From NCBI RefSeq assembly GCF_032362555.1, contig NC_083524.1:7736001-7800000 (forward strand): a stretch of 64,000 nt of DNA, read 5' to 3'. Below the pieces are notes generated by a model. That model was not told where the DNA came from and ran no database searches. It saw only the letters and a list, made by a program, of their open reading frames with translations. Origin of the DNA: Amyelois transitella (Eukaryota; Arthropoda; Insecta; Lepidoptera; Pyralidae). The translations under genes and the position numbers were made by a program. Positions within the stretch are counted from its first letter, which is position 1. Every line of letters begins with the position of its first letter. Below are positions 19,962 to 32,800 of this stretch, piece by piece.

Positions 19962-20221
19962 GTGCCGTGTGGTTCCCGGCACTATTACAAAAAAGAATAG
20001 GACCACTCCATCTCTTTCCCATGGATGTCGTAAAAGGCGACTAAGGTATTGGCTTATAATCTTGGGATTTTCCTTTTAGGCGATGGGCTAGCAACCTGTC
20101 ACTATTTCAATATCTCACTTTCATTAAGCCAAACAGCTGCACTTGGCCTTTCAGTCATTTCAAGACTGTTGGCTCTGTCTACCCCGCAAGGGATATAGAC
20201 GTGATGGTATGTATGTATGTA
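19962..20221 (+). mobile_element. Family A element, near full length
   Basis: It runs from GTGCCGTGTGGTTCCCGG to a (TATG)n tail and includes GGCGATGGGCTAGCAACC and the TCTGTCTACCCCGCAAGGG block. Confidence 0.9.
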
Positions 20222-23200
20222 CTTATTAATGAATGATGGTCTAAATTGATCTCAGAATGTCCCAATAGTTTATCGATGCCATAGAAAATTGTATTATTAT
20301 TTTTATAATATAAATTTGATGGTGTCTTCATAGCGGATTTGACGAAACGTATTTTGTAGTATTGATGACATTCCAATCGCTTTTTCGTGCTTTAGTGTAA
20401 CCATTAACGCCACGGTTTTACTCATTAAACATCACAGACATAGATTTCTGCTAGATACTGCCTGTTCATTTATCTGTGTGGTTAAGAGCGTGCCAAAATT
20501 TCGTTTATTTAGTATAATTTATGTATAAAACATTAAGGAATGTGGTACATGTTACCTGGAAGAGATCGATTTTAGTGATAAGGTCGCCTTTTGTTGCTAT
20601 GTTGTTAATACATGATTGTGAATTTGCTGTAACTTATTGTTGTGCAATAAAGAGTTATTGTATTGTATTGTACCTACGGTTGTACATAAGTTCTGTTGAT
20701 TTCGAACTCGAGAGAAGAGACATGATTTTGTGTTTACTGTGAAATCAACATGGCGTCGACTGCTGAGTGTATTACATACTTCTATTTTTGGTTATATTTC
20801 ATTTACATTTCGATAGGGCACGATAATTAATTTAATAATGATCACTATGATGCCGAATTAAAGCCCTTCGAAAAGTGATTAATTTGTCACTTTGTACGCG
20901 ATATGTCATGCGCAGTATTTGCAGGGTCTAGCTAATTCTATGTCTGTGGCAAATTTTGTAAAATTTGACGTTCAACATATTGTATAAAAATTCATGATCT
21001 TAGTCAATTTCTTTATACATTCGTTACATAGTTTTAGATACGAGAACCATAATTTTGCATATCAATTCTATTTGTAGATGAGACCAATATAGATTTACTT
21101 GTAATTGTATTCATTTAGAGCTCTGGGTTTGAGGAACATTGGCGTTTGAAGGATAAGTAATGTAATTCAAGTATAGAATTAATTTACATTACAAACGCTC
21201 TCTCCATGATAGGAAATAGAAATAGATTTATTTTCAAAATATCGCTTAAGTCAACATAACTTAAGAGTAATTATATCTACTACCGGTTGCTACTAATGGG
21301 GTAGACAGAGTCTCGTTTACTTGTAACACCTAATTTTAACAACTTAAGACTCCGTCTGCCTATCTAACGAATTTATATACCTAGATGTTTATTTTTATTT
21401 AACGAATGAAAGTATTTGTTTATTTATTGATTGATGCTCAAGTAAAAACGAATTTAAATCAGGAATGTGTTCTTAGCCGATAATTTAGGCGCAGATATAG
21501 GTACTAATAAGTATGTTATAATCATTTTCAAGTGGCCGTTGTCACAAATTTCTTATAAATTGAAACTACTCCGTTACAAAATGGGATTTGATTTTTTTAC
21601 CTTAAATTTTGGTTGTGACAAATGAAATTGATTTTTTTTTTTGTTAAGCTCGTTCCTAACCCAGTTTTCTTGTCACTTCATTCATCGTAACGTGGCGTTA
21701 TGGTTAACACCGTTAAGTTGAAATTTTTGCTGTTGCAAATTTTGTTAACATTTTGAATACTTAGTAGATATTAACTTAATAGATACCAGATGGCTTGTCA
21801 TTTGAGGACATCGCTTACTTACTACTTGAGTTCGACCCGTGCTTCTATCTAGCCAGCTAGAATATAGATTTAGAAGAAATGTCACGATAGTGCTATAAAA
21901 ACTTTGTTTATCGTATTGAGTTATGAAAAAACTATTTTTTTTTGTTTATATTTCTGGCTGTCACTGCGAGGTTATTTATATTATACAAATAACCCTGTAT
22001 TTTGCGCATGAGGAACTTAGACGCTGTAAACACTAAAATTCCTATTTTTTTCTTATGGCAGTCGTACTCTTTTTGAAAAGTCAGTTGGAATCTATAATAT
22101 AGGTGCAATGTGGATATAAATAGTTAACTAGACAATGTGTAGGTTGTATTGTTGGAATACTGTGTTATTTTTTATCTCGATTTACGCAAAGCGAAACCGA
22201 ATCTTGTATTTGAATGAGTATGTTCTGTTCATTCATTCGATCATGTTTTTCAGCATCATTTGACAAAGGTTTTTTTTTAAATAAACAATCTGTGCTTTGA
22301 TATTAAAAAAAAAACTTATTTTAACTACTCTTATGTAGAAATCATTAATTTATTCTAATCCCTTTCATTTAAAACAGCTTTCATTATGTAATCAATCTTA
22401 ATTTTAAAGTAACTAATGTAAAATGAAGTACATAATAATTATATGCTTTGGCGAGAAAGTATTCTCAAAAATTGTTAATTTTAAAATAGTATTAATGTTA
22501 TATTTATTATTACTGTTTTAGGTATCTAGTTTTCGAAGGTTAAAGTGATTTTTTATATCATCACACTTTATATGTAACAGCACATTGATGTGGTTTTTTA
22601 TGTTTTTTTTACGAATTAAAAATAATATGTGGTATGTTTGTATAGTGCAATATAGTTGTCATGCTCTGAAATAATACGAAAGTTCCTAAGTTTATTGGAG
22701 ACCTTTTAAATAAGATGCCAATATTGCCAGATTAAAATGCACCGACAAACAAAATGGCGCTTTCAAAATAAACACAAATATCATGAAATATATAATTTAC
22801 TTGGTTAATGTAAGCAAGAAACTAGGTCAGTGTAATTATCTGTTACTTTTGGTTGCGCAATCATCCGATCTGATAATTTTAATATCATTGTTCATAGTTC
22901 TGTTAAAATTTCTTACCAAAGAAACGAAATTATTGTAATACTCGCATTAATAAATCACTTTCGGTATTTGTTGGTTTTATTTTTGGAATTAATTCAATGA
23001 TCCAAAAACCAGGTGCAGGCTATCAACCGGGATAAAGACGTGATATACCTAAGTGGTCATGACCCTCGGTCATGGAGTTTTGACGTAGAAGAAGTACCTT
23101 ACATGTGTGTAATGTATCTAGGTAGCTGCAGCCAACAGCATATCAATATATGAAGCAAAACTTGCACGAGATTTCCCCATCTTTTTCATTTCATAGGATA

Positions 23201-23228
23201 TTACTATTATATATTATACATATATATT
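20222..23228. other. Intergenic, no gene seen
   Basis: AT-rich. Only small ORFs without family resemblance occur. GGGGTAGACAGAG near 21297 and ATCAACCGGGATAAAGACG near 23020 are tiny family A scraps. AATAACCCTGTAT at 21996 resembles one end of the MITE at 48930. Confidence 0.5.
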
Positions 23229-23480
23229 GTGCCGTGTGGTTCCCGGCACCAATACAAAAAAGAATAGGACCACTCCATTGGATGTCGTAAAAGGCGACTA
23301 AGGGATAGGCTTACAAACTTAGGATTCTTTTTTAGGCGATGGGCTAGCAACCTGTCACTATTTGAATCTCAATTCTATCATTAAGCCAAATAGCTGAACG
23401 TGGCCATTCAGTCTTTTCAAGACTGTTGACTCTGTCTACCCCCAAGGGACATAGACGTACCATGCCATATGTATGTATGT
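23229..23480 (+). mobile_element. Family A element
   Basis: A complete head and tail, with a short deletion removing the CTCTTTCCC part of the head. Confidence 0.9.
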
Positions 23481-23779
23481 TTATATAGTTATACTAGTGC
23501 TTTTGTTGCTTTCTTCGATGGTTGGTATTTTGGCGAACTGTTGGTCGAAACAGGATGAAAAGAGTTAATGATACACAAACTAAACGGAGGCTTCGTGATA
23601 AAATTAACATTGCCTCTATAAGACAGGTGGGTAAATTTGTGGGATTTTCTTTAAAAATAACATTATCAATACCGTCATCAAACAAAACGCAGCATAGTGT
23701 TGTAATAATCGATATAGACACGATTCGTTTTCAAAGATTACATTTAAGCTTAAAAATCTGTAACATTGCTATTATTTAT

Positions 23780-23924
23780 TTAGGCGATGGGCTAGCAACC
23801 TGTCACTATTTGAATATCAATTCTATCATCAAGCCAGCAACGCAAAAGCTGAACGTGGCCCATTAGTCTTCTCAAGACTATTGACTCTGTCTACCCCGCA
23901 AGGAATATAGACGTGATTATATGT
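23780..23924 (+). mobile_element. Family A element, 5'-truncated
   Basis: It starts at TTAGGCGATGGGCTAGCAAC and ends GACGTGATTATATGTA. Truncation at the 5' end fits LINE-type insertion. Confidence 0.85.
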
Positions 23925-24294
23925 AGTATTTCTGTAACATAAATTTAAATTACTAATTAATAATGGTAATACGAATTGGAGAAGTTTAAATGGTCAGCTG
24001 CTTGTTTGCCTGACACTGTACTAGTGTCTGGTAAATAGCGCTGCATATTGAAAGGTGGCACCAATAGGCTATTTGACTGTATTAAAAATATACATTTATT
24101 TTATGTCATCAGTCTTAATATTATTTTTTTGGAGCGATTTGTATTAACGCGAGATAAAAATATTGCATTATTTTAACAAAATCCGTCTCAGAAAATTAGG
24201 GTTTTTTATGCAGCTGTCACGTGACTAAAAACGAACGTGATTGGCTATTTCTATTATGACGTCAATTATCCATAAACAGACTGTGGATCGTACC

Positions 24295-24711
24295 TAGGGT
24301 TGAAAAAAGCGGAAATTTTTCCGGTTTTTTTTCAAATTCCCTCGTTTTTATACAAGTTTTTTACGAAAGTTTCAAGAAAGATAAGAATGAAATATTTCAT
24401 GTTTTTTTATTAATAAAACGGAAAAATATGAAAGAAACGGAAAAATACGATAGGAAAAGAATTGATTACCTTACAAAATATGCATCATTGTTTCAAAAAT
24501 TGGTAATTATACCTAGAATATATATATAGTTCTTCAATCGTTTTTTTCTTATTTTTCGAAACAAACGACGAAAATCTCAATAAAACCGTTTTTTCCCCAA
24601 GGTTTTATTCTGATATATTTCAATGTAACAAACCAATGAAACGCTAAAAAACGAAAAAACGTTTCTTTCACCAAAAAAAACAATTTGTTTCTTTCGGAAT
24701 TTTCAACGCTA
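24295..24711. mobile_element. hAT-like MITE, 417 bp
   Basis: The ends are TAGGGTTGAAAA and TTTTCAACGCTA, which are inverted repeats. The flanking 8-bp duplication ATCGTACC lies at 24287-24294 and 24712-24719. Eight-base duplications and TAG-GTTG-type ends are typical of hAT elements. It has no coding capacity. Confidence 0.85.
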
Positions 24712-24803
24712 ATCGTACCGTTCCTTAGTGTTTGCTATTATTTTTCAAGATTTTATAAGTGTTTGATCGCTCAGGATTAGTCAGATAACATAGGTATTTA
24801 ATA

Positions 24804-24931
24804 ATGGAAACCAATTCCGCGAAAGCTGACAGTCGAAACCTACTAAAAGTGGACGCAATAATGGTTGGCGTCTTCTTCAAAAACAATCCAGATTTCTATG
24901 CTGCCGAACTGAGGAATGTGAAAACATCAAT
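24804..24931 (+). CDS. Orphan coding-like first exon
   Basis: ATG at 24804 opens a 42-codon frame containing LLKVDAIMVGVFFKNNPDFY and AAELRNVKTSM, ending at a consensus donor (AT|GTAAGT) at 24932. The residue pattern resembles the start of a lepidopteran family of YqaJ-like/SWIM-type transposon-associated proteins, but that is from memory of the pattern and weak. No second exon was found before pod1. Splicing to the pod1 5' UTR acceptor at 26794 soon meets a stop. It may be a remnant, or its next exon may be unrecognised. Confidence 0.35.
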
Positions 24932-26794
24932 GTAAGTATATCTTGGTAACCACTGATCTTAGATCATGATCTGAAACCACTTCTTGCGAATATTCAAATC
25001 CATCGGCATAGAAAAAAACAGTTTCGTAGGAGATTTTATTGTTGTATTAGTGCATTGAGGCACTGCACAACATTTATAGGAACTCATTGTAATAATTTTC
25101 ACACATATGACGTGGCACAAGTTAAATAAAACAAGAGAAAATAAAAACTTTTCGAAACACTGTTGGTGTTTGTATGATATTTACACGAAATTTACGTCAC
25201 TGCATGCCATGGCCGCCATATTGCTAAAAGTCGCGTTTTGGCGGCATATTTGAATATTTCATTTTCTTTTTCGATTTTTTAATAAAATAGCTGTAATAAA
25301 GGCAGAAAAGTATTTTTGTAGGGCTCCTTATAAACAAATAAATACCCTAAGATAGTTTTTAGAACTTTGTCAAATAGCCTATTATGTGACTCTTGTATAG
25401 TAAAAAATAAATGGTTAAAATTTTACATAGTTTCACATTCAATAAAAATAAGAAATGTGGGAATCCACACGGGCGGCGTAAATTTATTTTAAACGAAGAG
25501 TTGACAGCGGGGCTTTGCGAGCAGCGAGCCAGCTCGCTGGATGTGCACAAAGTGTGTACAGAACGCACGGACGGTGGCCAAACACTCTAAGGTTTTGCTC
25601 ACTATTTTGATAATTTTCATATTGTTTTAAACTAATGATTAATTTGATGGTTTTATTTTTTATAAATTTACTATGTCTTAAAATATAAAACGCGAGACAC
25701 CAGACACAAAGTTTGATAAAACCTTCAGGATGAATGAGTAACATAATTGTAACGAGAACTTTGAAGAGAGTAATTTAACTGTATTTTCATGTGCTAAATT
25801 ATATTATAATACTTTCTGTAATTTTGGAAATAACCTCCGCTTTATGCAAAGCTAGTTTATTATGCGCTACTCTATAATAGTGCGATGTATACCTAACTAT
25901 TTAAGTTATCACTGACGAAAATCTCAGAAGCGCCTAAAATAATAAGAAAGTTTTTATAGACCATTATTAAGATATAATATTATAAAATTTCATAATTTCG
26001 GCCTAGGTTTATGTAAACGCTATTGTTCAAACGTAATTCCTAAAAATAACAGTTCAAAAATATAATCGATTCTTATCAATCAACAAAAATTAAATCGATT
26101 GACTTAATAATGACGTTTACTCAAAATATCGATCGAAACAAAACTCGAAACACTAATTTCGTTTTGAAATGGCGGACGTATAGGGGAGTGTCTTCGAAAA
26201 ATTGTGATTCTGGTTAATTTATACGATAAAAGGTCAGATAAGTGTTTTAAAATAAATTAATAAAACATGAATTGATATATTAGAATATTTTCTAGTGTTC
26301 CGATTAGTGAAAATATGAAATTTAGGTCATTTCCGGCGCGACACCCGGTCTAGTTATTCAAAACAAAGGTGTTTTCAGAATAATTCGCATTTTTCAATAA
26401 TTATGTGGCAGCGATCAATTGAATTTTGTTCTGAATTTATAATTTAATTATCATTAGTGAATTATATTCAGCAGTTTCTTTTGATTCGATAGCAATACCT
26501 TAAAATTCCTCTATTCCAGTTGGCATCCTGTGTTCGAGATGTAGTAAAAATGTACATGGAATAAAGTTTTATAAAAAGGAATATTGCATCTAATTAATTA
26601 ATTAAAAGTATAAACTTTTTAATTACTGAAAAAGTGTATCAGCTGTATGTTCCGTTCCAAATAAAATCGAAAAATCTATTTATTCTTTCCAATTGGTGTT
26701 TTAGTCCGATAACACTACTAAATAGTCCCTATATCATTAATTATCAATAATTATTGTAAAATTAATAATTTTCAAAATCATCAATATCTTTCAG
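24932..26794. other. Intergenic region upstream of pod1
   Basis: No further gene is seen. It is AT-rich, with a small promoter-like cluster at 26064-26220. A splice acceptor (TATCTTTCAG) at 26794 implies a non-coding first exon of pod1 somewhere in this interval. Confidence 0.5.
26064..26220 (+). promoter_or_regulatory. Candidate pod1 promoter with three ATCGAT boxes
   Basis: ATCGAT occurs at 26065, 26094 and 26128, the last as TATCGATCG. DRE-like TATCGATA boxes mark broadly expressed insect promoters. A GC-richer stretch with GGCGGACGTATAGGGG follows at 26172. Confidence 0.35.
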
Positions 26795-26857
26795 ATTGCA
26801 TCAAAAATCTACATTCCAACTAAAGACTGATTATTATATTACAAAAAGTGGATAAAA

Positions 26858-29800
26858 ATGGCGTGGCGCTTCAAAGCTTCGAAATACAAAAACGCGGCAC
26901 CCATCGTACCGAAGCCCGAAGCATGTATCCGAGATATATGTGTTGGATCATACCAAACGTACGGGAACAACATATGTGCTTCGGCTGCGTTCATGGCTTT
27001 TAACTGGGAGCATGTAGGGTCAAGTTTGGCCGTTCTTCCATTGGATGATTGCGGAAGGAAGAGTAAGATTATGCCGCTGCTCCATGCTCACTCGGACACG
27101 GTGACTGATATGGAGTTTTCTCCATTCCACGATGGACTTTTGTTGACTGGGTCACAGGATTCCCTGGTAAGATTATTTCATATATTTGAGAGTTTATGTC
27201 AGTGTTTTCCTAACTGAAACTACTTATATATATAAAATACTTTCCATTAGTGTATTGCCCATTTCCCTCAAGAGTAGTCAGTGTCTATTTAATCTCTTGC
27301 ATGCTCTTCATACATAATATGTCTCCGAACCTTGTGATGATAAATCATGGCAGGAATTTAACCACTACACTACACTACAGGTGGTCATTAGTTTTCATAA
27401 TATGAAAGATTTCAATTCAGCTTCTTGCAGTGAACTACTTGTGTATTGGAGCATAATATTAACTTTCCAAAGTATAAATATAATCTGAAATTTGGTCTAG
27501 TTCTCTAGACTAGAAATGTTGGCTATAATTGAGATAAAGTGTTATGTTTGTAAATGCTATGAAGTCTTAATGATGAATTTTCAAAGGATGAATTAAATCC
27601 TGATAATTCTTTTAAAATTATTAACCATACGTACAAACATATAGTCACGTCTATATCCCTTGTAGGGTAGACAGAGCTTACAATCTTGAAAGGCTACATT
27701 CAGCTGTATGATAGAATTGAGATACAAATAGTGTTTTTTTTTTAATTATGAAATTTAACAATGGTTACTGTAATCCTAATTTATATTCCAAATTATATTT
27801 TCTTTATTTTACATTTACATTCCTACATTACATTCCTAGTCCATCTCACACTTAAAACATGACACTCAATATGTGTATTTTTTCCTGTATATATTTATTT
27901 TATTTATATGACAGAATTAAAATGTACACAAATGACAAAAACAATAAATGATAAGCTATCTACAACAAATAGAAGGGAAGAATGTCCCTAATGTACCTTG
28001 ATAAGATTGTGGCCAGCCTACCACAGCTATGAACACGGCCATAGTGAATCTGTCGACTTATTCACAACTAGCTGTTGCCTGCAACTTCTTTGCCTGAAAA
28101 TCTCAATAAAGAACTCTGAAGAGTATTTTTAGATGACTTATAGGTGGTGGTTATAGATCACATATAGAGTTTTTGGTATTATCTTCAATGTACAGACATT
28201 GGCCAATTACAGTTTTAATTTATACATATGTACATAAAATCACGCCTCTTTCCCGGAGGGGTAGGCAGAGACTACCTCTTTCCACTTGCCACGATCTCTG
28301 CACACTTCCTTCGCTTCATCCACATTCATAACTCTTTTCATGCAATCCCGGCGGTTTCGGGTACTCTTGAATGGAAACTTGGTACATTTCAAACAGGAAC
28401 AAAAACCATCCACAATTTTCCGAGATTAGCGCACACTAAAAGACAGAGAAAATAGGGGGAACTTTACGATATGTTTTGATTGTTTCCAGGTGAAAGTGTG
28501 GCACATCCCGCAAGAGGGACTCAAGGAGTCCCTGTCGACGCCCGAGTGCACCCTGTCCCAGAAACAGAGGCGCGTGGAAAACGTTGGTTTTCACCCGGTC
28601 GCCGACGGGCTCATACACGTGGCGTCGGGACACGAACTTGCTCTGTGGGACTTGACCAAACAGAAAGAGGCCTTTGGTAAATTATTGACCATCACTTTTA
28701 CATACATACATATAATCACGTCTATATCCCTTGCGGGGTAGACAGAGCCAACAGTCTTAAAAAGACTGACAGGCCACGTTCAGCTGTTTAGCTTAATGAT
28801 AGTATTGAGAGTCAAATAGTGACAGGTTGCTAGCTTGTCGCCTAAAAGAAGAATCCCAAGTATATAAGCATATCCCTTAGGCGCCTTTTACGATATCAAT
28901 GGGAAAGAGATGAAGTGGTCCTATTATTTTTTCTAATGGTGCCGGGAACCACACGTCACTTTTATATCTTGGAATTTGCTAGGTGTGCAAGTGTTGTGTA
29001 ATTTCCGGCGCAAAATGGTGCCGGGACTTTAGAACCACTCCACAACTTTCCTATGGATATCGTAATAGGCGAATAAGGGATAGGCTTATAAACTTGATAT
29101 TCCTCTTGTGGGCTAGCAACTTGTCACTATTTTGAATCTCAATTTCGTCATGAAGCCGTACAGCTGAGCTTGGCGTTTCACTGTCTACTTTGTGACTTTA
29201 TGTATGTGGAAGAGAAAAGTGTTATTGTAATGACAACAGCAGTAGACCACAGACAAAAACAAGGCAGATATATAGTTGAAGATGACCTTACAGTCCTTTC
29301 TAGAATATTGAATTAGACGGCCACTGTGGCGCAGCGGTAGTACGCTTGTCTGTGACACCAGAGGTCCCGGGTTCGAATACCGGCCAGGACATGATGAGAA
29401 AAGAACTTTTTCTGATTGGCCTGGCTCTTGGATGTTTATCTATATAAGTGTTTATTATAAATTAAAGTTGAGTTGGTATCTCATTACACAAGTCTCACAC
29501 TTACTTCAGGGTTAACTCAATCTGTGTTCCGTATAGGTATATTTATTAATTAATTGACGCAATCTTGTACACTTTATCTGTGATTAAATATCTCTGCCTT
29601 TGATGTACTTACTAGTTAAAACTTTAACTTTACCTTAGAACTTATTCCACAGTAAACAGGGATCATGGCGAAGTAATCCAATCAACATCTTGGAAGAAGG
29701 ACGGTCGGTTGCTAGCGACCTCGTGCAAGGACAAGAAGGTCCGCATTCTGGACCCCAGGGCTCCCAGTGTGGTGGTGGACGTGGCTAACAGTCATCAGAA

Positions 29801-32800
29801 TATTAAAGACAGCAGGATCGTCTGGTTGGGTGATCAGGACAAGATTTTGACTACAGGTAAAACTTTCATCGTTGATATTATATATATATATAGGTATATA
29901 GGTGCCGTGTGGTTCCCGGCACTAATACAAAAAAGAATAGGACCATTCCATCTCTTTCACATGGATGTCTAAAAGGCGACTAAGGGATACGCTTACAAAC
30001 TTGGGATTCTTTTTTTAAGGCGATGGGTTAGCAACCTGTCACTATTTGAATCTCAATTCTATCATTAAGACAAATAGCTGAGCGTGGCCTATAAGTCTTC
30101 TGTTGGCTCTGTCTACCCCACAAGGGATATAGACGTGACCATATGTATGTATGTATGTGAAACTTACATCATCGTTTATATATATATTTGTTTATCTCAC
30201 ATCGTGTGCCGTGTGGTTCTCGGCACTTTAGAACCGGACTTCAATCTCTTTACCATTGATGTAAGAAAAGGCGACAAAGGGATATGATAAACTTGGGACT
30301 CATTTTTAGGTGATGGGCTATTAACCTGTCATTATTTGAATATCAATTCTGTCATCAAGCCATGGGCTTTGTCTACCCTGTAAAGACGTGATTATTTGTA
30401 TGTACCTATGCTAACATCCTGTAGCAGTTCATAGATAATATAAGTTGTTTCTCATTGATAATATTAGTTGGGATATAGTATCGTCGAGTTAGTATCTCGT
30501 AACACAAGTTTTGAACTTATTTGAGGCCAACTCAATCTGTGTAATTTGTCCCTGTAGATATTTATTATTAAATTAAAATAAAATTCATCGTGTCCAGGAT
30601 TCGACGCGGCCCGTCTCCGCCAGATCATGATCCGGGACGTGCGCAACCTGTCCCAGCCGCAGAAGACTTTGGACCTGGACTGTTCCACTGGCACCCTGAT
30701 GCCATTGTTCGACGCTGATACCAACATGCTGTTCTTGGCCGGCAAAGGGGACACCACAATACTGTACATGGAGGTGGTGGATCGGGAGCCCTACCTAATT
30801 GAAGGTCTTCGACATTCAGGTGAGTCTATTTGCTCAATATACCACTATAACTTTTGTGTCCTACTAATAATTTTTTTGTTCCATTCCGTCATAAAAGTTC
30901 GTAATTAAATTCTGTCATTGCATTACTTCAGTCTAATGAGTTATTCCATTCTGTCATTCCGTTGCGTCATTCCGTCGCGTCATTCCGTTGCGCCATTCCG
31001 TTGCGTCATTCCATTGTGTCATTCCATTGTGTCATTCCATTCTGCCATACCGATGCGTCATTTCATTCCGTCATTAAATTCTGTCATCCCATAGTTTTTT
31101 GTATATTTAAAGTTGTAATGCCAACAAAAAAATATTTGCGAAGCATCATGTGGAGTTTTTCATCTGCCCCCTCCACTTAAACGACTACATGACGACCACG
31201 GCCATGTCAAGAATGTTTTGATAAAGAAGAATGCCATAATAAATTATATTTCATTTAAAATTTAAAACTTAGCCAAGTTTCGTAATATAATATCGACATA
31301 TGTGAATGCATGAAAAAAAAAAACTATCTTTCTATTATTTATCTATTTTTTAAAGGTGAACAGACTAAAGGCGCGTGTTTGGTGCCAAAACGGGCTCTTC
31401 GCGTAATGGAGGCTGAAGTGAACCGCGTATTGCAGTTGACCGGCTCGTCTGTTGTGCCTATCATGTACCAAGTGCCAAGGAAGGTGAGAAACCTCTCATC
31501 ACAGCATACATAAACACCACGAAGTCCTATACTATCAAACGAGTAAATGCTGCAGTGCAGTTTGTTGCCGCTTCTTTTGCACTAACGCTTCGGAAGCGGC
31601 AGTAGACATAGTTTTAAGTAATTTATTTGACGTCAACCAATGTTGTGAAACTAAAAGATATACCTCTGTGGCGCAGCGGTAGTACGCTTGTCTGTGACAC
31701 CGGAGGTCCCGGGTTCAAATCCCGGTCAGGGCATGATGAGAAAAGAACTTTTTCTGATTGGCCTTAGTCTTGGATGTTTATCTATATAAGTATTTATTAT
31801 AAAATATAGTATCGTTGAGTTAGTATCTCGTAACACAAGTCTCGAACTTACTTCCGTCTACCAGAGATGGCGCTGATATAGTTTCTTAAAACCCGGTTTT
31901 TAAAATGTTTATATATCTTAGGAACCGAGCTTTTCTCGAACCTAGGACCTTGATAAATCCTTGAGCCGAAAAGCCCCTAATCTGTAACTTTCATGAAAAT
32001 CGTTGGAGCCGTTTCCGAGATCCTGATTATATATATACAAGAATTGCTCGTTTAAATATATTAGATAGATATCTTCAAGGCATTCAAATAGTCAATTGTT
32101 CACAGAGCTACCGCGACTACCACGCGGATTTGTACCCGGACACCAGTGGGTCGGTGACCTACCTGTCTGCGCCCATGTGGCTCCAGAACCAGGACCACCC
32201 CGTGCCCAACATATCAATGCACCCCGACGCAAATAACTCTGCACAGGTATGTTAAGGGTTTGGGGATAGAAAGAATAAAAGAAAAGTCGTGAGTACGGTA
32301 GTACGGCTTCATGACGGAATTGAGATTCAAAATAGAGACAAGTTGCTAGCCCACAAGAGGAATCCCAAGTTTATAAGCCTATCCCTTAGTCGCCTTTTAC
32401 GATATACATAGGAAAGTTGTGGAGTTGTTCTATGGTCCCGGCACCATTTTGCGCCGGAAATTACACGACACTTCCACACCTAGCAAATTTCCTAGATATA
32501 AAAGTGACGTGTGGTTCCCGGCACCAGTACAAAAAACAATAGGACCACTCCATCTCTTTCCCATTGATGTCGTAATGGCGACTAAGGGATAGGCTTACAA
32601 ACTTGGGATTCTTTTTTTTAGGCGATGTCCTGTCACTATTTAAATCTCAATTCTATCATTAGTTATTCTATTAATAGTCAAATAGCTGAGCGTGGCCTAT
32701 CAGTCTTTTCAAGACTGTTGGCTCTGTCTACCCCACAAGGGATATAGACGTGACCATATGTATGTATGTACATGTACGTGAGTATAACTAGCAAGTGGAC

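Larger units (their letters stand above)
26858..32246 (+). other. pod1: pod1 exons 1-6: first coronin propeller
   Basis: WD-type strands are visible as HSDTVTDMEFSPFHDGLLLTGSQDSL|VKVWHIP, RRVENVGFHPVADGL-HVASGHELALWDL, GEVIQSTSWKKDGRLLATSCKDKKVRILDPRA and MIRDVRNLSQPQKTLDLD. The coronin signature CLVPKRALRVMEAEVNRVLQL follows, then the C-terminal extension YQVPRK|SYRDYHADLYPDTSG. Introns 2, 3, 4 and 5 are packed with short elements. Confidence 0.9.

Noticed and set aside
25359-25744. Minus-strand ORFs upstream of pod1
   Set aside because: They are short, AT-driven, without splice context or family resemblance.
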